A stretch of 64,000 bases of DNA. It comes from Chrysoperla carnea. Its lineage: Eukaryota > Arthropoda > Insecta > Neuroptera > Chrysopidae. Both the position numbers and the translations under genes were made by a program. The stretch covers positions 75,234,520-75,298,519 of the forward strand of contig NC_058339.1 of the NCBI RefSeq assembly GCF_905475395.1, read 5' to 3'. Below are positions 35,424 through 47,490 of this stretch, piece by piece (position 1 is the stretch's first letter; every line of letters starts with the position of its first letter). Below the pieces are notes generated by a model. It made no database searches. It was not told where the DNA came from and saw only the letters and a list, made by a program, of their open reading frames with translations.

Positions 35424-35889
35424 TAGGGTATTCCACTATTTTTGAAAAAGTACTTCAAAATGTTGATTTTGCTAATAAAAAGCCACCAAAAAATTATTTC
35501 GGAAAAATACACACGCTTTCTTGCCAAAAACTTAAATTTTAAACCTTTTTTAAACTGTCAAAAACGCGGGCATCTAATTTGATGACGTAATATGGGTATC
35601 ATTAATAATTTTGACAGATATATTCATAGACATCTATATATTATACCCAGTTGTCTACACTGAACTAACTGATGGTCTATGACTCATACCGATATGACAT
35701 CACAGCAGGGCTTACCCGCGTTTCAGGTCACGTGATATACAGTTTAAAAATTACGATTTTTAATTTTAATATTTTAAAAGAAAAATGTGCTTTTATAACT
35801 CGAAATCAGAACATTTAAGTTTATTTTTACATAAATTCTAACTTTTTTCAAATTTCATAATTTATTTTTGACTAACAATAATACCCTAT
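35424..35889. mobile_element. TIR MITE, family F, copy 2 (intact ends)
   Basis: TAGGGTATTCCACTATTTTT ... ACAATAATACCCTA gives a clean TAGGGTATT terminal inverted repeat over about 466 bp. The body is collinear with 6470-6971, and the shared block CGATATGACATCACAGCAGG is identical. No ORF of its own; non-autonomous. Confidence 0.8.
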
Positions 35890-37904
35890 TGTATATACAT
35901 GTTGTACCAAGAGTAACGGACGCCCTTGTTGTATGAGGAAGAAAATGAAATTCTAAAACGAAAAGTCCTATTTAATTTTTTGATACGATGCACGGATAAT
36001 TAGCTACAAATTAAAATATAACGGCAAAAGAGTGAAGGGAGGGGGGTAGGGGGGTAATAGTAAGAAACTGTGAGAATGAAACGCTAGATCTTCAACGATC
36101 TTGGGGTGTACGAATGCGTAGGAAGGGGCAAATATCCGAGCATCAGATAACAAAATGGATAACTTTTCTTAGAAGTTTATTTCCTACCTGGTGCCCGCGG
36201 GTCAAAAAAATTTATTTTTTTAAACTAGTGACGGAAAAATTAATTACTGGTCCCCTCTAGAAAAATAAGTTTCTAATCACTCATTAAGGTAGTGGGAGCA
36301 CCAAGGCATTTTTAGATTTAGGATTGAAATTATTTGTACCTTATTTTCAACTTTGATGTATGTAGACGAAAAATAATAATAAAATTTTTCGATGTGTGCC
36401 TTGGTTTTAGAAATATCGAAAGCTAAAATAATTAAACAAAATTTTCAATTTTTGATATTTTGAACATTTATTATTCCAGATAGCGAAAAATTGTATTCCT
36501 ACTTTTCGTCCCCACTACCGTTCTCACACATCCTTAATTAATCGGACACAACGGGTTTATTTTTTTGTTTCCAATAATTTATTAAGGATTTAACCTTTAA
36601 AAAGTGTTTTCTTTCGGCATCCCCCTCTAAAGTTTTCAGAATTGATTTAGACTAGTCCAACTTCATATAAAAAAAATCAAGCTTTAAGTATTTAAAATTA
36701 CCTTGATGCTCGTATATCCTTAAGGTATAAAATAAAATCGAAAATGGTTAATAGAAGGTATATTATTTTTATTCGAATCTACTAAGAAAAAATGTTTTTC
36801 GGTACAATAACATATTCAAATAATAAATGTTTTAACACTACCTTGCGTGGTTGTAATCGCATATCACATCTAACAAAATTATTTCATCTCCCTAAATGTC
36901 ATTTCCTTCCTTTTTCAAATATTTCCGATCATAAATAAATAATTTATTTTTCATTAATGAATATTAACGAATTGCCGAAGGAAATGAAGCTATTGCTTTT
37001 TACTGATGATGGAATTTTGAAAAATGGTTTTCAAATTTATGTATCTATACATTTAAGTGCCTGTAAACTCTCTAGCTATCGTAATTACAGTTCGATTTGA
37101 ATAAAATTTGGTATCTAGAAGGGTTTCGGTAGTTTGTAAATTAGAAAACTCGACAGATAATCCAGGGTTGGAGTGGTGCGCAAAGTAAAAGAAATTTTGA
37201 ATTTTTTCAAAATAAAAAACATTTTTGTATTGATCAGTTTTAAGCAAAAAAGTACTCATGTGATTTTTTTTCTATAGACGCTTAGTTTTCGAAATAAAAA
37301 TTCTTTATTCTTTAAAAATGTGTTTTTTTTTTTATCTGTGAGGAAATTTGTTTAGCTAACGCAGCTCCTGCGTTACGAATTTTGTATAGGTCCTATTACA
37401 CAGACATAAAAATACTTCAGTATATGTTTATACAAATATTACTTTTTTTTTTGCACCATATTCAACGAGCGATGATAGTCAAGGACACATTGTATAAAAA
37501 TTCACGCATCACCTGGTCTTTCAACAACTCTCTGACTACACAATTTAATATTATCCCCACATATAAATATTATGTATGTGTGTATGACGTAACAAACAAG
37601 ATTCTTGTTTATATATTTGAGGGGAATACCAGTTTTATATAATTTGCATTTTATAATAGAGAACCTTGGAAACTAACATTTTGGTAAATAATATTTACTG
37701 ATTGTACAATGGTTATTTAATAAACACGCTAACTATCGGTAGAAACAGGAAATATTACAACGTTACATTATGAGCACAATAGTGGGGACTCTTTAAAAAA
37801 ATATATTTTTTAATTTTGATGGTGAATTACGAACTTGACAATATAAGACGCAAAGGAAGAATAAAATTTTTCGATACCTGGAGTAATAGAGAATATTCAT
37901 GAAA
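35890..37904. other. Non-coding, with family G fragments
   Basis: No gene supported. About 36290-36720 and 37790-37885 are fragments related to the TIR element at 2647-3344 (for example TTAATTTTGATGGTGAATTA and CTTGACAATATAAGACG). A G-rich run lies at 36036-36055. Confidence 0.5.
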
Positions 37905-38285
37905 TTTAAATTTGATTCAAATATTTTTCTTCCGTAACTTTAATGACTGGACATTTCAACTAAACCATTATTTCAGTAATTAATATCTTTTTAATTACTT
38001 AAAATTAATTAATAAAAGTACAAATTCAGTGAGGGCATTTAAAAATTTCTAAAACGGAAATTCAAATTTTTTATACGGACGTGATATCAAAGTACGGGCT
38101 TGTCAAATTTGTTGACATACTATATAATATTAATTACTCACATTTTATATCGTATTTCATTAAATTATACTATTCTACGGCTTTTTATTAGAAAGCTTAA
38201 TAATAACGAATGTAAATTCTGTGTTGAAAATTTATTTTTTTTAAGTGTAAATTATACATTAAACTGTCACCAATTGACAGATCAC
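37905..38285. repeat. Dispersed repeat, family D, copy 1
   Basis: GAATATTCATGAAATTTAAA, ACATTTCAACTAAACCATTA, TAAAACGGAAATTCAAATTT, TTGTTGACATACTATA and AAACTGTCACCAATTGACAG occur in the same order and orientation at 45185-45495. Confidence 0.65.
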
Positions 38286-39239
38286 GTACTTATACGTCAT
38301 CAACAGAGAGCGCCAAAAAAACTGCGTTTAAATATCTCAAAATTATAATGTATTTTAAATATTTTTTTTACACTAAAATACAGCATTTTTAAGCAGTATT
38401 TATATTTTTTACTTTGTTATAACGGTGTAAACAATGAATTAAAAATATTAAAAAATTCATGAATATTCCCTATTTTAAAAATATCGAAAATTTGGTTTAA
38501 TTATTTAGCTTTCGATATTTCGAAAACCAAGGCATATATCGAAAAATTGTATTCATATTTTTCGTCTACACTCATGAAGCTATAAAAAAATTCATCATCA
38601 AAGTTGAAAATAAGGTACAAACAATTTCAACCCTAAATCTAAAATTGCCTTGGTACTGATACTTTTTTAAAGATATAGTAACAAGAGCAAAATAATTACC
38701 GCCTAAATCATTTAATTATGTTAAATTTTTTTAAATAATACAATAAATAATATACAATTATGTGCTGCCTGGTCTGATCCACCATTCTGAACTCGTTGTA
38801 TACACACATTTAGCTAAAAAAGTATACAATTTAAAAAGTTTAAAAACTATCTAATTTACTTCATAGCGGTCACACAGTCATATTTATTTTAAATTTGTAA
38901 CATGATCTCATTATGTGTGTTTTTTTCTCTGAAAACAGTTCAGAGAATTATCGAGTATGCAAGGTTTATCCTACTTAATGTTATCAAATATGGAATCATG
39001 TGTTTATTTGTGTTCAAATAACACAATTCAATAAAAAAAAATTGGAAATTTCATCGACATCGATTTCCATATTTTGTTTGCGACAGCGATTCTTATGTAG
39101 TAATTGCAAAAATTGTTTATTATCCCCAAAAAAAAGTTTTAAGGATTATTTGGACAATTTAGAATAAAAGGTATTTTGCAAATTTTCTAAATAATAATTT
39201 CAGAGATATTAATTATTTAAAGTTGAAAATAGAAAAATT
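38286..39239. other. Non-coding, with a family G fragment
   Basis: About 38480-38665 is an inverted copy of the 36290-36450 segment (CTTTCGATATTTCGAAAACC, CAAGGCATA ... CAATTTCAACCCTAAATCTA). No gene supported. Confidence 0.5.
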
Positions 39240-40094
39240 CTATTCAAACTTATAACATCCCTTTTTTCGTTCGGGGGTTAAAAGCATCTTTAAGGAATAC
39301 CTAATCTTCATAGAGAGATAAATTCATAACAACTGTAGAGAAATAAAATTCATTAAGTATTTTGTTATGAGTATAATTTACACATAGTTTGCCAAAATGA
39401 TCATACATTCGAAAATGACAGAATAAATTATTAGTGATAATATAATTTAATTTAATCTTATTTCATCTTACTTAAAAATATTTTGGATGAATCAACTTCC
39501 TGGAAAAATACATCGAAAACAGTGTTTTAAGATAGTATAGCCTTGAACAAATCTAATACATGTATAAACAATAATAGGACTTTTCATTTACAAAATGATT
39601 CTTTTTGTTTCGGACAGATTTCAATCAAGTAAAGACATATCACATATCTTCTATCCTAGTCAAAAAACGCTGTTTGATAAAGATAAAATATATTAGATTT
39701 TCTTAGGCTGAATAGTTTTTTTACAACTGTTCGTAACAAAAGTAAATTGAAAAGATCTATTAAAAATCATAAAAACATTTTTAAAAACTAAGTTGACTAA
39801 AATGGCAACTCAATAATCAGCTGTTTTTCGAATTCATAAACATATCCTCATATTTTTTTTACAAATTTTAATTTATATATTATTTTTATTATGGTTAACA
39901 TAACCCTTATTATATTACTAGCTCGGCCCGAGAGGAATTCCACCCACGTGCAAACCGGTACCCGCGACGACTACACTGTACCCGTAACTAAAAGCAACAA
40001 CTTTAAATTTAAATTTGTTTTAGTAGCACAGGTTTAAAAAATATTTTATAATAATAAATTAATACCTTAATAGTTGTGAAATGTCTGTTGTTCC
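39240..40094. other. Non-coding, with an RTE-like tail scrap
   Basis: CTTATAACATCCCTTTTTTC then GTTCGGGGGTTAAAAGC at 39250-39286 looks like the 3' end of an RTE-type LINE, compare 44640-44850. A GC-richer patch (CTCGGCCCGAGAGGAATTCC) sits at 39922-39941. No gene supported. Confidence 0.4.
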
Positions 40095-40360
40095 GGCTTA
40101 ATGTTGTCCTCTTTATTAGAAGAACATCTATAAAAACTAACATGTTTGCCTAATAAACTTATTATTTGAATTAATGATATTTTTTCGTTCAAATTACTTG
40201 TCTAGCGTGTTTTTTCTTAAGCGATATACTTGTAAAACTTGAGTATATTTTTCGTCAAACCTAGACATAATAAGCTTGAAAATGAGGGATGAATCATAGA
40301 ATATAATAAAGGAATAAGGAAGATAAGGGTAGCACAGAAAAAACCTTTCTAGAGTAATAA
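40095..40360. repeat. Dispersed repeat, family E (inverted partner at 44860-45120)
   Basis: GAGGGATGAATCATAGAATA, GAATAAGGAAGATAAGGGTA and CGTTCAAATTACTTGTCTAG are present as reverse complements at 44885-45080, so the two copies form an inverted pair about 4.8 kb apart that brackets the satellite. Confidence 0.65.
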
Positions 40361-40842
40361 TATATAAGTAACAAATCTATTTTTTTCTCTTAACTAAGGG
40401 AACTTTGATCTTTTGGATAAAATTATTTTTTAAATAATAGTTAACAGTGACCCTCGATACTGCATTACTACCTTAAGATAAGTATTTTTCAAAAAGTCAT
40501 TAATCAAATTTTTTCGAAAAACAATCCCATGTAGTATTTATTTTAAACTAATAAATGCATGTAAACAAGATTTATTAGATTATCCAATTAATTAAATAAA
40601 ATAATTCAAGCCAGAAATTTATACATAAATAAAAATCAATTGCCGAGAACGATTTGAAAGATTTATATGATTTTTTTTTTGTCATGTTTTCAATTGTCAG
40701 GATAAGGTTTTAGAGAATCCACCGGAAAAGTGAGAAATTTTGATGGTATTTCTGAATAGTTAGTACCACACCGGAAAAGTGGGAAATATAATGGCTTTAA
40801 ATATTATGTTTTTAATAGCCTGTACACCGAAAAAAAAAAATT
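40361..40842. other. Non-coding, with a short direct repeat
   Basis: CACCGGAAAAGTGAGAAATT (40720) recurs as CACCGGAAAAGTGGGAAATA (40770). No gene supported. Confidence 0.45.
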
Positions 40843-41058
40843 AAAACAAGAGAAAATAAACAATTGTCGAAATACCATGTATGGACAGTGTTGATTACTC
40901 TGTCTGATACTATAACTGACATAACCATAACATACATACTATACAATTTTGTGCTCTCACGGGTAAACAGAGATGTTTACGAAAAAATGTTTAATATTTT
41001 ATAAGGAACATTTTTTACATTTAAATTTTTGTTCTATCTCTAACGGTTTACAAGATAG
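40843..41058. mobile_element. Family B segment flanking the satellite (left)
   Basis: AACAAGAGAAAATAAACAAT through AAGGAACATTTTTTACAT to TCTAACGGTTTACAAGATAG matches family B. The remainder of the element is replaced by the tandem array, and a scrap of the family B sequence ACCTATACCAAAATTTTTTT follows the array at 42408. Confidence 0.65.
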
Positions 41059-41100
41059 GTCCTACGCAGCAAAAACCCAAATGACCTTATGACTCGAAAA

Positions 41101-42405
41101 ATTAGAAAAAATCGTAAAAAATTATTTGTTTCGGAATTTGATGAAACTCAGTTTATAAAGTAATTTGGACCCAAGAAATTCAAAAATCGAGTTTATTTGG
41201 CGATTGGCCGAGAAATTTTCGAAAAAAAACGATATTTCGGATCGATTTCCGGTATTATCTCGAGAATTATTCGCCCAATCGTTAAATGAAACCGATTTTT
41301 GTATTTTTTGGGTCAAAATTACCTTATACTCAGAGTTTTATCGAAATTGGAGACGATAAATTTGTATCGATTTTTTGCAATTTTTTCAAGGGGTACTCCT
41401 TAGAAAAATTCGAAAAAATCGTAAAAAATTATTTGTTTCGGAATTTGATGAAACTCAGTTTATAAGGTAATTTTGACCCAAGAAATTCAAAAATCGAGAT
41501 TATTTGGAGATTGGCAGAGTAATTTTCAAAAAAAAAACATATTTCGGATCGATTTCCGATATTATCTCGAGAATTATTCGCCCAATCGTTAAATGAAACC
41601 GATTATTGTATTTTTTAGGTCAAAATTACCTTATACTCAGAGTTTTATCGAAATTGGAGACGATAAATTTGTATCGATTTTTTGCAATTTTTTCAAGGGG
41701 TACCCCTTAGAAAAATTAGAAAAAATCGTAAAAAATTATTTGTTTCGGAATTTGATGAAACTCAGTTTATAAAGTAATTTGGACCCAAGAAATTCAAAAA
41801 TCGAGTTTATTTGGCGATTGGCCGAGAAATTTTCGAAAAAAACGATATTTCGGATCGATTTCCGGTATTATCTCGAGAATTATTCGCCCAATCGTTAAAT
41901 GAAACCGATTTTTGTATTTTTTGGGTCAAAATTACCTTATACTCAGAGTTTTATCGAAATTGGAGACGATAAATTTGTATCGATTTTTTGCAATTTTTTC
42001 AAGGGGTACTCCTTAGAAAAATTCGAAAAAATCGTAAAAAATTATTTGTTTCGGAATTTGATGAAACTCAGTTTATAAGGTAATTTTGACCCAAGAAATT
42101 CAAAAATCGAGTTTATTTGGCGATTGGCCCAGAAATTTTCGAAAAAAACGATATTTCGGATCGATTTCCGGTATTATCTCGAGAATTATTCGCCCAATCG
42201 TTAAATGAAACCGATTTTTGTATTTTTTGGGTCAAAATTACCTTATACTCAGAGTTTTATCGAAATTGGAGACGATAAATTTGTATCGATTTTTTGCAAT
42301 TTTTTCAAGGCGTACTCCTTAGAAAAATTCGAAAAAATCGTAAAAAATTATTTGGCCGAGTAATTTTCGAAAAAAACGATATTTCGGATCGATTTCCGAT
42401 CGATT
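41101..42405. repeat. Satellite: about 307-bp tandem repeat with near-palindromic monomers
   Basis: The marker ATCGTAAAAAATTATTTG occurs at 41111, 41418, 41725 and 42031, and its first part again at 42337, giving periods of 307, 307, 306 and 306 bp. There are four full monomers plus a truncated fifth. Most neighbouring copies differ at a few sites only. Each monomer is close to its own reverse complement: GGTAATTTTGACCC in the left half mirrors GGGTCAAAATTACC in the right half, and symmetry continues inward to a centre near ATATTTCGGATCGATTTCC. The open frames at 41122-41359 arise only from this symmetry and are not genes. Confidence 0.92.
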
Positions 42406-42839
42406 TACCTATACCAAAATTTTTTTCGTAGCTTCTCATTTTCTTCATTAGTAAATTACATCTATTCGAAATCGAGGCGGGAGTAGGTCGCTTGTTTTTC
42501 TTTGTAACTTACACAATCATTATTTACAAATTTGTGTTAAAAAAATTAAATTTTATACATTTGTAACAGTCGTTCAAAGCAATAACATCTAGTCAAGATA
42601 AGTAATGACTTGACATTGAGTAATGTACATGTTTATGAATTTTACTAACTTGTAGAGAGTTAAAAAGGTGTTGAAAGCTTGTATGAATTTAGTTAGGCTA
42701 TACGATGTACATACTACACGGATAATTTTACAATAAATAATTGAACACATGTAAGTATAAATAATAAACCTTGAGAGTTGTATTAATTCATACATGATGA
42801 TACAATGTCAACAAATTTTATAGATGAAATATTATGATT
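42406..42839. other. Non-coding spacer between the satellite and a family B copy
   Basis: It starts with a family B scrap (CACCTATACC-like) and has no gene. The minus-strand frame at 42589-42795 has no recognisable domain. Confidence 0.45.
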
Positions 42840-43493
42840 GTTATACCATGTATATATGAAATATACATAGTATTATAAGTTTAGTCCCAAGTTTGTAACG
42901 CCTAAAAATATTGATGCTACAAAAAAAAAATTGGTATAGGTGTTCATAAAATCACCTAATTAATCCATTTCCGGTTGTCCGTCCGTCCGTCCGTCTGTGG
43001 TCACGATTACTCAAAAACGAAAAGAGATATCAAGCTGAAATTTATACAGCGTGCTTAGGACGTAAAAAGTGAGGTCAAGTTCGTAAATGAGCAACATGGG
43101 TCAATTGGGTCATGGGTCCGTAGTACCCATCTTGTAAACCGTTAGAGATAGAATAAAAGTTTAAATGTAAAAAATGTTCCTTACAAAAAAATAAACAACT
43201 TTTGTTTGAAACATTTTTTTGTAAACATCACTGTTTACCCACGAGGGCGTTAATTAAGTACAAATTTTGTAGTATGTATTAATATAGGAATATCAAAGTG
43301 AATATCTTTTGTTATTTACATGACGTCAAAAAAAAACAAACGATTGCGCATCAACACTTGCGCATTATATGAGAATATCAGTTAAATATGTCAGATATGT
43401 ATGTATGTGAAATGTGAAATGTGAGTTATCAACACTGCCTATACATGGTATTTCAACAATTAACTCAGTCAATTGTTTGTTTTCACTTGTTAC
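42840..43493. mobile_element. Family B, longest copy
   Basis: Runs from TATACCATGTATATATGAAA and AGTTTAGTCCCAAGTTTGTA, through a (GTCC)n tract (GTTGTCCGTCCGTCCGTCCG) and AATGTTCCTTAC, to ATTAACTCAGTCAATTGTTT and TTTTCACTTGTTA. It is inverted relative to the copy at 9012. It lacks coding capacity; both ends carry short self-complementary stretches. Confidence 0.75.
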
Positions 43494-43636
43494 TGATTAT
43501 AATCAGTTCGCAATACACATCGCATGATGAATATTAACTTTTAATAGATATTAGGTAACAAACAGAATCAAATGATAGGCACAGAGAATATGGTCAATCA
43601 AAATTTGTGTGAGATACTCCTTTTTTTAACGATATT

Positions 43637-44228
43637 ACAGGATTGGAATCCAGACAGGATTGGGATGATAACCTGGTCAAGCCAAAGAGCGTCGTTTTTT
43701 ACACTGACGGATCTAAGTTAGAAAAGAAGGTGGGTTTTGGGATCTTCTCTGAAGATCTCTATCTACGTCTATCATTTCGGCTGCCGGATCACTGTAGAAT
43801 GTAGATTGTATAAGACTGAACACTCTTAGGTGCAGGGACATTACAATCTTCACCGACAGTCTATCTAACGTCAAAGGTAGCACAGGACTGCCGTACGTCC
43901 TTAAATGAGCTGGCGGAACAAATGAATCTAAACCTAGTATGGGTACCGGGACACAAGGACATTTGCGAAATGCAAGTTGCTCCACAAAGAGGATATCTTA
44001 AAAAGGGCCAATCTTAGATGGAGGGAGGAACGTACTTGTGGTACTACAAGACAGATATGGTCCGAGTACAATCGCAGGCTTTTCGAAGATCTTATATCAC
44101 TTCCAAGGACCTCTGTTTGCAAAGTTGTTGCGGATATTGCAGGACACTGGTTGGGCGGCAGGCATGCTGAACGCCTAGGCCTGGCAGTGTATCGCGACTA
44201 CTGCAAGACAATTCTTAGAATTTTTTGA
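43637..44228 (+). pseudogene. Decayed non-LTR retrotransposon: RNase H region and ORF2 C-terminus
   Basis: Translated in shifting frames, this gives an RNase H domain of the I/R1-type LINE class: VVFYTDGSKLEKKVGFGIF (from 43691, with the catalytic D of TDG), SFRLPDHC, then IFTDSLSN with the second catalytic aspartate, and LVWVPGHKD. The last part (43977-44228) is an 83-codon open frame rich in Arg and Leu, RIF-terminated, like the C-terminal tail after RNase H. At least two frameshifts and an in-frame TAG after CRM break the sequence, so it is dead. No reverse transcriptase or poly(A) tail is seen. GC content is clearly higher than the surroundings. Confidence 0.85.
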
Positions 44229-44639
44229 CTCATGACAATTTTTACCAAAACTCTCCGTTTTCGATATATAAGCGTTTCAGTTCAGAAAATTTGCAAAAAG
44301 AAAATATATAGTTAGGTGTCAGGCTTTTAATGCAATTAATTTTTTCTTAAATCAAGCAAAAAAACTTTTTATTTGTCACGGATAAAATTTTCTTATCGCT
44401 TTTTTTATTAACACAAAAAAAATATACATTTTTTAATAATCCATGCAAATTGTAAATTATAAATTATTACAAAGAACATTAATTTATTAAGTCGAAATTG
44501 TTCAAAATACAGAACCTATGACTGACTACGCTAGAAAATTTTTATTTTACATTTAATTGTCTTTCTCGTCAAATTAGAATTTTAGTTACTATTAACAATA
44601 AAAATTTACAAAACTTAAAAATTCCCCATAAATGCGGTT

Positions 44640-44850
44640 TTTTACTTGTAGCTCCTTCTAAATTGAACCGATCTTGAAATATAGCTAAGAACACTGTCCA
44701 TTAAATTACCTTTCAAACAAACAAAAAATCAAAATCGGTTGATCCGTTTGGAAGCTACGATGCCACGGATATACACACACACACACACACACACATACAT
44801 AGCGGTGAAACTTATAACACCCCTCTTTTGTTAGACGGAGTATTTTCCCG
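44640..44850. mobile_element. RTE-like LINE 3' tail with (AC)n microsatellite
   Basis: ATTGAACCGATCTTGAAATA, ATTAAATTACCTTTCAAACA, GGTTGATCCGTTTGGAAGCT, an (AC)n run at about 44772-44795, and AACTTATAACACCCCTCTTT form a recognisable tail. The same elements appear inverted at 56100-56260 inside the DPAGT1 intron ((GT)n, GCCTAAACGGACGAACCGAT). The RTE assignment is from memory of similar insect repeats. Confidence 0.6.
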
Positions 44851-44859
44851 CCCTTATAA

Positions 44860-45120
44860 CAGCATTTTATATATTATTACTCTAGCAAGTTTTTTTCTGT
44901 TTTACCCTTATCTTCCTTATTCCTTTAACAAATTCCATGATTCATCCTTCATTTTCAAGCGCAAAAATATACTCACGGTCTAAAAATGTACCGCTTAGGA
45001 AACAACACGCTAGACAAATAATTTGAACGAAAAAATATCATAAATTTAAATAATAAGATTGTTAAGTCGAACACGTTAGTTTTTACAGATGCTCTCCTAA
45101 TACTCAAGACATATAATTAC
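44860..45120. repeat. Dispersed repeat, family E, inverted copy
   Basis: Reverse complement of 40095-40360 (TACCCTTATCTTCCTTATTC, CATGATTCATCCTTCATTTT, CTAGACAAATAATTTGAACG). Confidence 0.65.
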
Positions 45121-45184
45121 TATTTTTAATACATGTTCTCCTAATATTCATTTAAGAACTTTTAAATTTTTTCACCACTTTACA

Positions 45185-45495
45185 TAATAGGAAATATTCA
45201 TGAAATTTAAATTTGTTTCAAATACTTTTTTTCCGTAACTTTATTGGCTAGACATTTCAACTAAACCATTAATATCTTTTTAATTACCTAAAATTAAGTA
45301 CAAATTCAATGACAGAAATTCAAATTTCTAAAACGGAAATTCAAATTTTAAAACGTCATAGTAAGTGGTTTGCAGACTTGTTGACATACTGTATGGTATT
45401 AATTACTTATATTTTGTATGGTATTACCATGGATATATATACTATAATTACTACATACGCACAGTACATTGAACTGTCACCAACTGACAGTTAAA
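45185..45495. repeat. Dispersed repeat, family D, copy 2
   Basis: Collinear with 37905-38285, ending in GAACTGTCACCAACTGACAG. The 61-codon frame inside it is a repeat by-product. Confidence 0.65.
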
Positions 45496-47039
45496 TGGAC
45501 AAACAGACAAAGACAAGACCGTTCGGCCATTTAGGCTCTTTATTTTTTCAATTTCATTTCATTGTAATTATTATTATTGATCATCTTTTGTCCGCGAGTG
45601 TAAAACATAAATAACGCCCCATATTTTTAAGTAATATTTTAAAAATAAATATGACTGATAAAATACATATTAAATTATTCCAAATTTTTGCCAAACAACA
45701 ATAATGAGTCATTTGTTCTCTTGGGAGTCTCGATTACATATTATGAGTATACAAAAACAAAGAAATTAATTGAGGCCCCTCACGCATATTAAATATGCCC
45801 ATGTTTCTTCCCCTCTTCCATAAAACATTTTTACACAAACAAATTAATCCTATTATGGTTAATAATTTTATTAATTGTTTCCTTATTCATTCATTTTAAA
45901 AAACATGACGAGACCCGTACGTGTCAAAACAGTCAAGACAAAATGATTACCAATTTTTTTGGGAGTCTAATCACGTTTAAATTTACTTTACGGTACCTTT
46001 TATGGTTTTCTAAATTTACGACTGTTAATAACAGCAATTATGAATTTAATTTGGACAAAATACAGCTAATTTTTTAATAAAAGTACCGTAAATATTTCCG
46101 TAATTGAGATAACGATTTGGTTACATCAATTAGCAAAATTCTGAAAAATAAGTCTAGCTTTGCTCAGGAATCTAACCCTACAATGATATCAACTATCGAA
46201 AGAGAATTTTTCAAATCGTATTCTATTTATTATAAAAAAAAACCTAACTCCATAGAAATAGAATAAATCAACAAAAAAGAATTTCTCTTGATAAAAATGG
46301 AATTCAACTGGTAGTTATTATGGCGTCCTACTTTCAATTATTTATTTAATTATACATTAAAAACAACAAAGGGGTAGTGGGAGGTGTTGGGGTAAACAAC
46401 AACATTAAATTAAAACCTTCGAAGCAATAAAAATAAAAATATAATTAATTAGAAAGGATGTAAGTGACTGGCATACAAAAACACCTCTTCACAAAATCAA
46501 AATAAACAACCAGAATACTTTTTTTTGGTGGATACGTCATCAATTAAAAAAAAAAAAATTCAAACTTACCGCAAATACTAAGTTAAAAATAAACAATATT
46601 AATTTTACAATTTCTATAGCACACCCCATTTTTGATTTATTTTTGTTTAACTTTTAATTTTTAAACACAATCAAATGGATTTCTTTGTTTAAAGAAACAG
46701 CACTAAAATATTACCGAAAAAATTTCGAATTTTTTTTAAATGAAAAATAGATAATTGAGACGATAAGTTATCAGATCTTCGTACAATTGTAAACTAACAG
46801 AAATGATTTTGAGTGAATGAAGCGGTACCGTGTTTGTAAAAGCTACTCGACTGAATGTTTTCATGAGAGGGGGTTGTGTTATTTTTTGTTGCTTGCTACA
46901 GTACATTACAAAATTAAATGGTATTAGTTCAGTTAAGCGATTTTTCTTAAAAATGTTCCTAGAACATCAGAAACAAAACCAAATGAATGCATTTTTTACG
47001 TAGATTTCGAATCGCAGAAATAGTAAAAAAAAACATTTT
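45496..47039. other. Non-coding AT-rich DNA
   Basis: No gene or clear repeat is supported in this stretch. Confidence 0.45.
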
Positions 47040-47490
47040 TCCTTTTTTCGTATCTAGAAATAAATAATTACTTAAGTAAATTAACGATGAGTTATTAATT
47101 ACCTTAATAATTATTAAAATTGCTAAAGTTATACAAACAGTTTTCAAAAAAAGACTTGTGCGTTCACCCTCTGATAGCATTCAACACGGATTTAAGGAAT
47201 TTTTGACCTTTGTTTTCACTGTATGGGTGCTCCCATCCTCCGATCTTATATCATGCCTTTAATAGGATAGAGTTAGAACAAATCTGTGGGTTTTTTGTAG
47301 CCCCGCGTTCATCCTTTGATGGCATCCACTCTGTAATTGGGTCAACCCTGTAATTCATCGGTTTTTCATGCTTTTAATTGAGTTCTCCATATGATCCACG
47401 AATTTATTTGGCAATTTTAATAATTAAGGTAATTAATAACTCATCTGTAATTTACTTAACTAATTTTTTGTCTAGATACAAAAATTGAAA
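47040..47490. repeat. Imperfect foldback repeat
   Basis: GATGAGTTATTAATTACCTT then AATAATTATTAAAATTGC on the left (about 47086-47123) mirrors GCAATTTTAATAATTAAGG then TAATTAATAACTCATC on the right (about 47412-47447), with outer matches through TATCTAG and CTAGATAC. The central part also holds related CCTCTGATAGCATTCA and CCTTTGATGGCATCCA motifs. Confidence 0.65.

Noticed and set aside
41122..41359. Overlapping 64-codon frames on both strands in the satellite
   Set aside because: They follow from the near-palindromic monomer sequence and are interrupted in the other monomers; there is no domain or start context.
43713..44122. Minus-strand open frames across the LINE remnant
   Set aside because: They are antisense to the plus-strand RNase H coding remnant and have no independent support.
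44771..44800. (AC)n tract as a possible CRISPR-like or regulatory array
   Set aside because: It is a simple microsatellite inside an RTE-like tail; there are no spacers, and CRISPR arrays are not expected in an insect genome.
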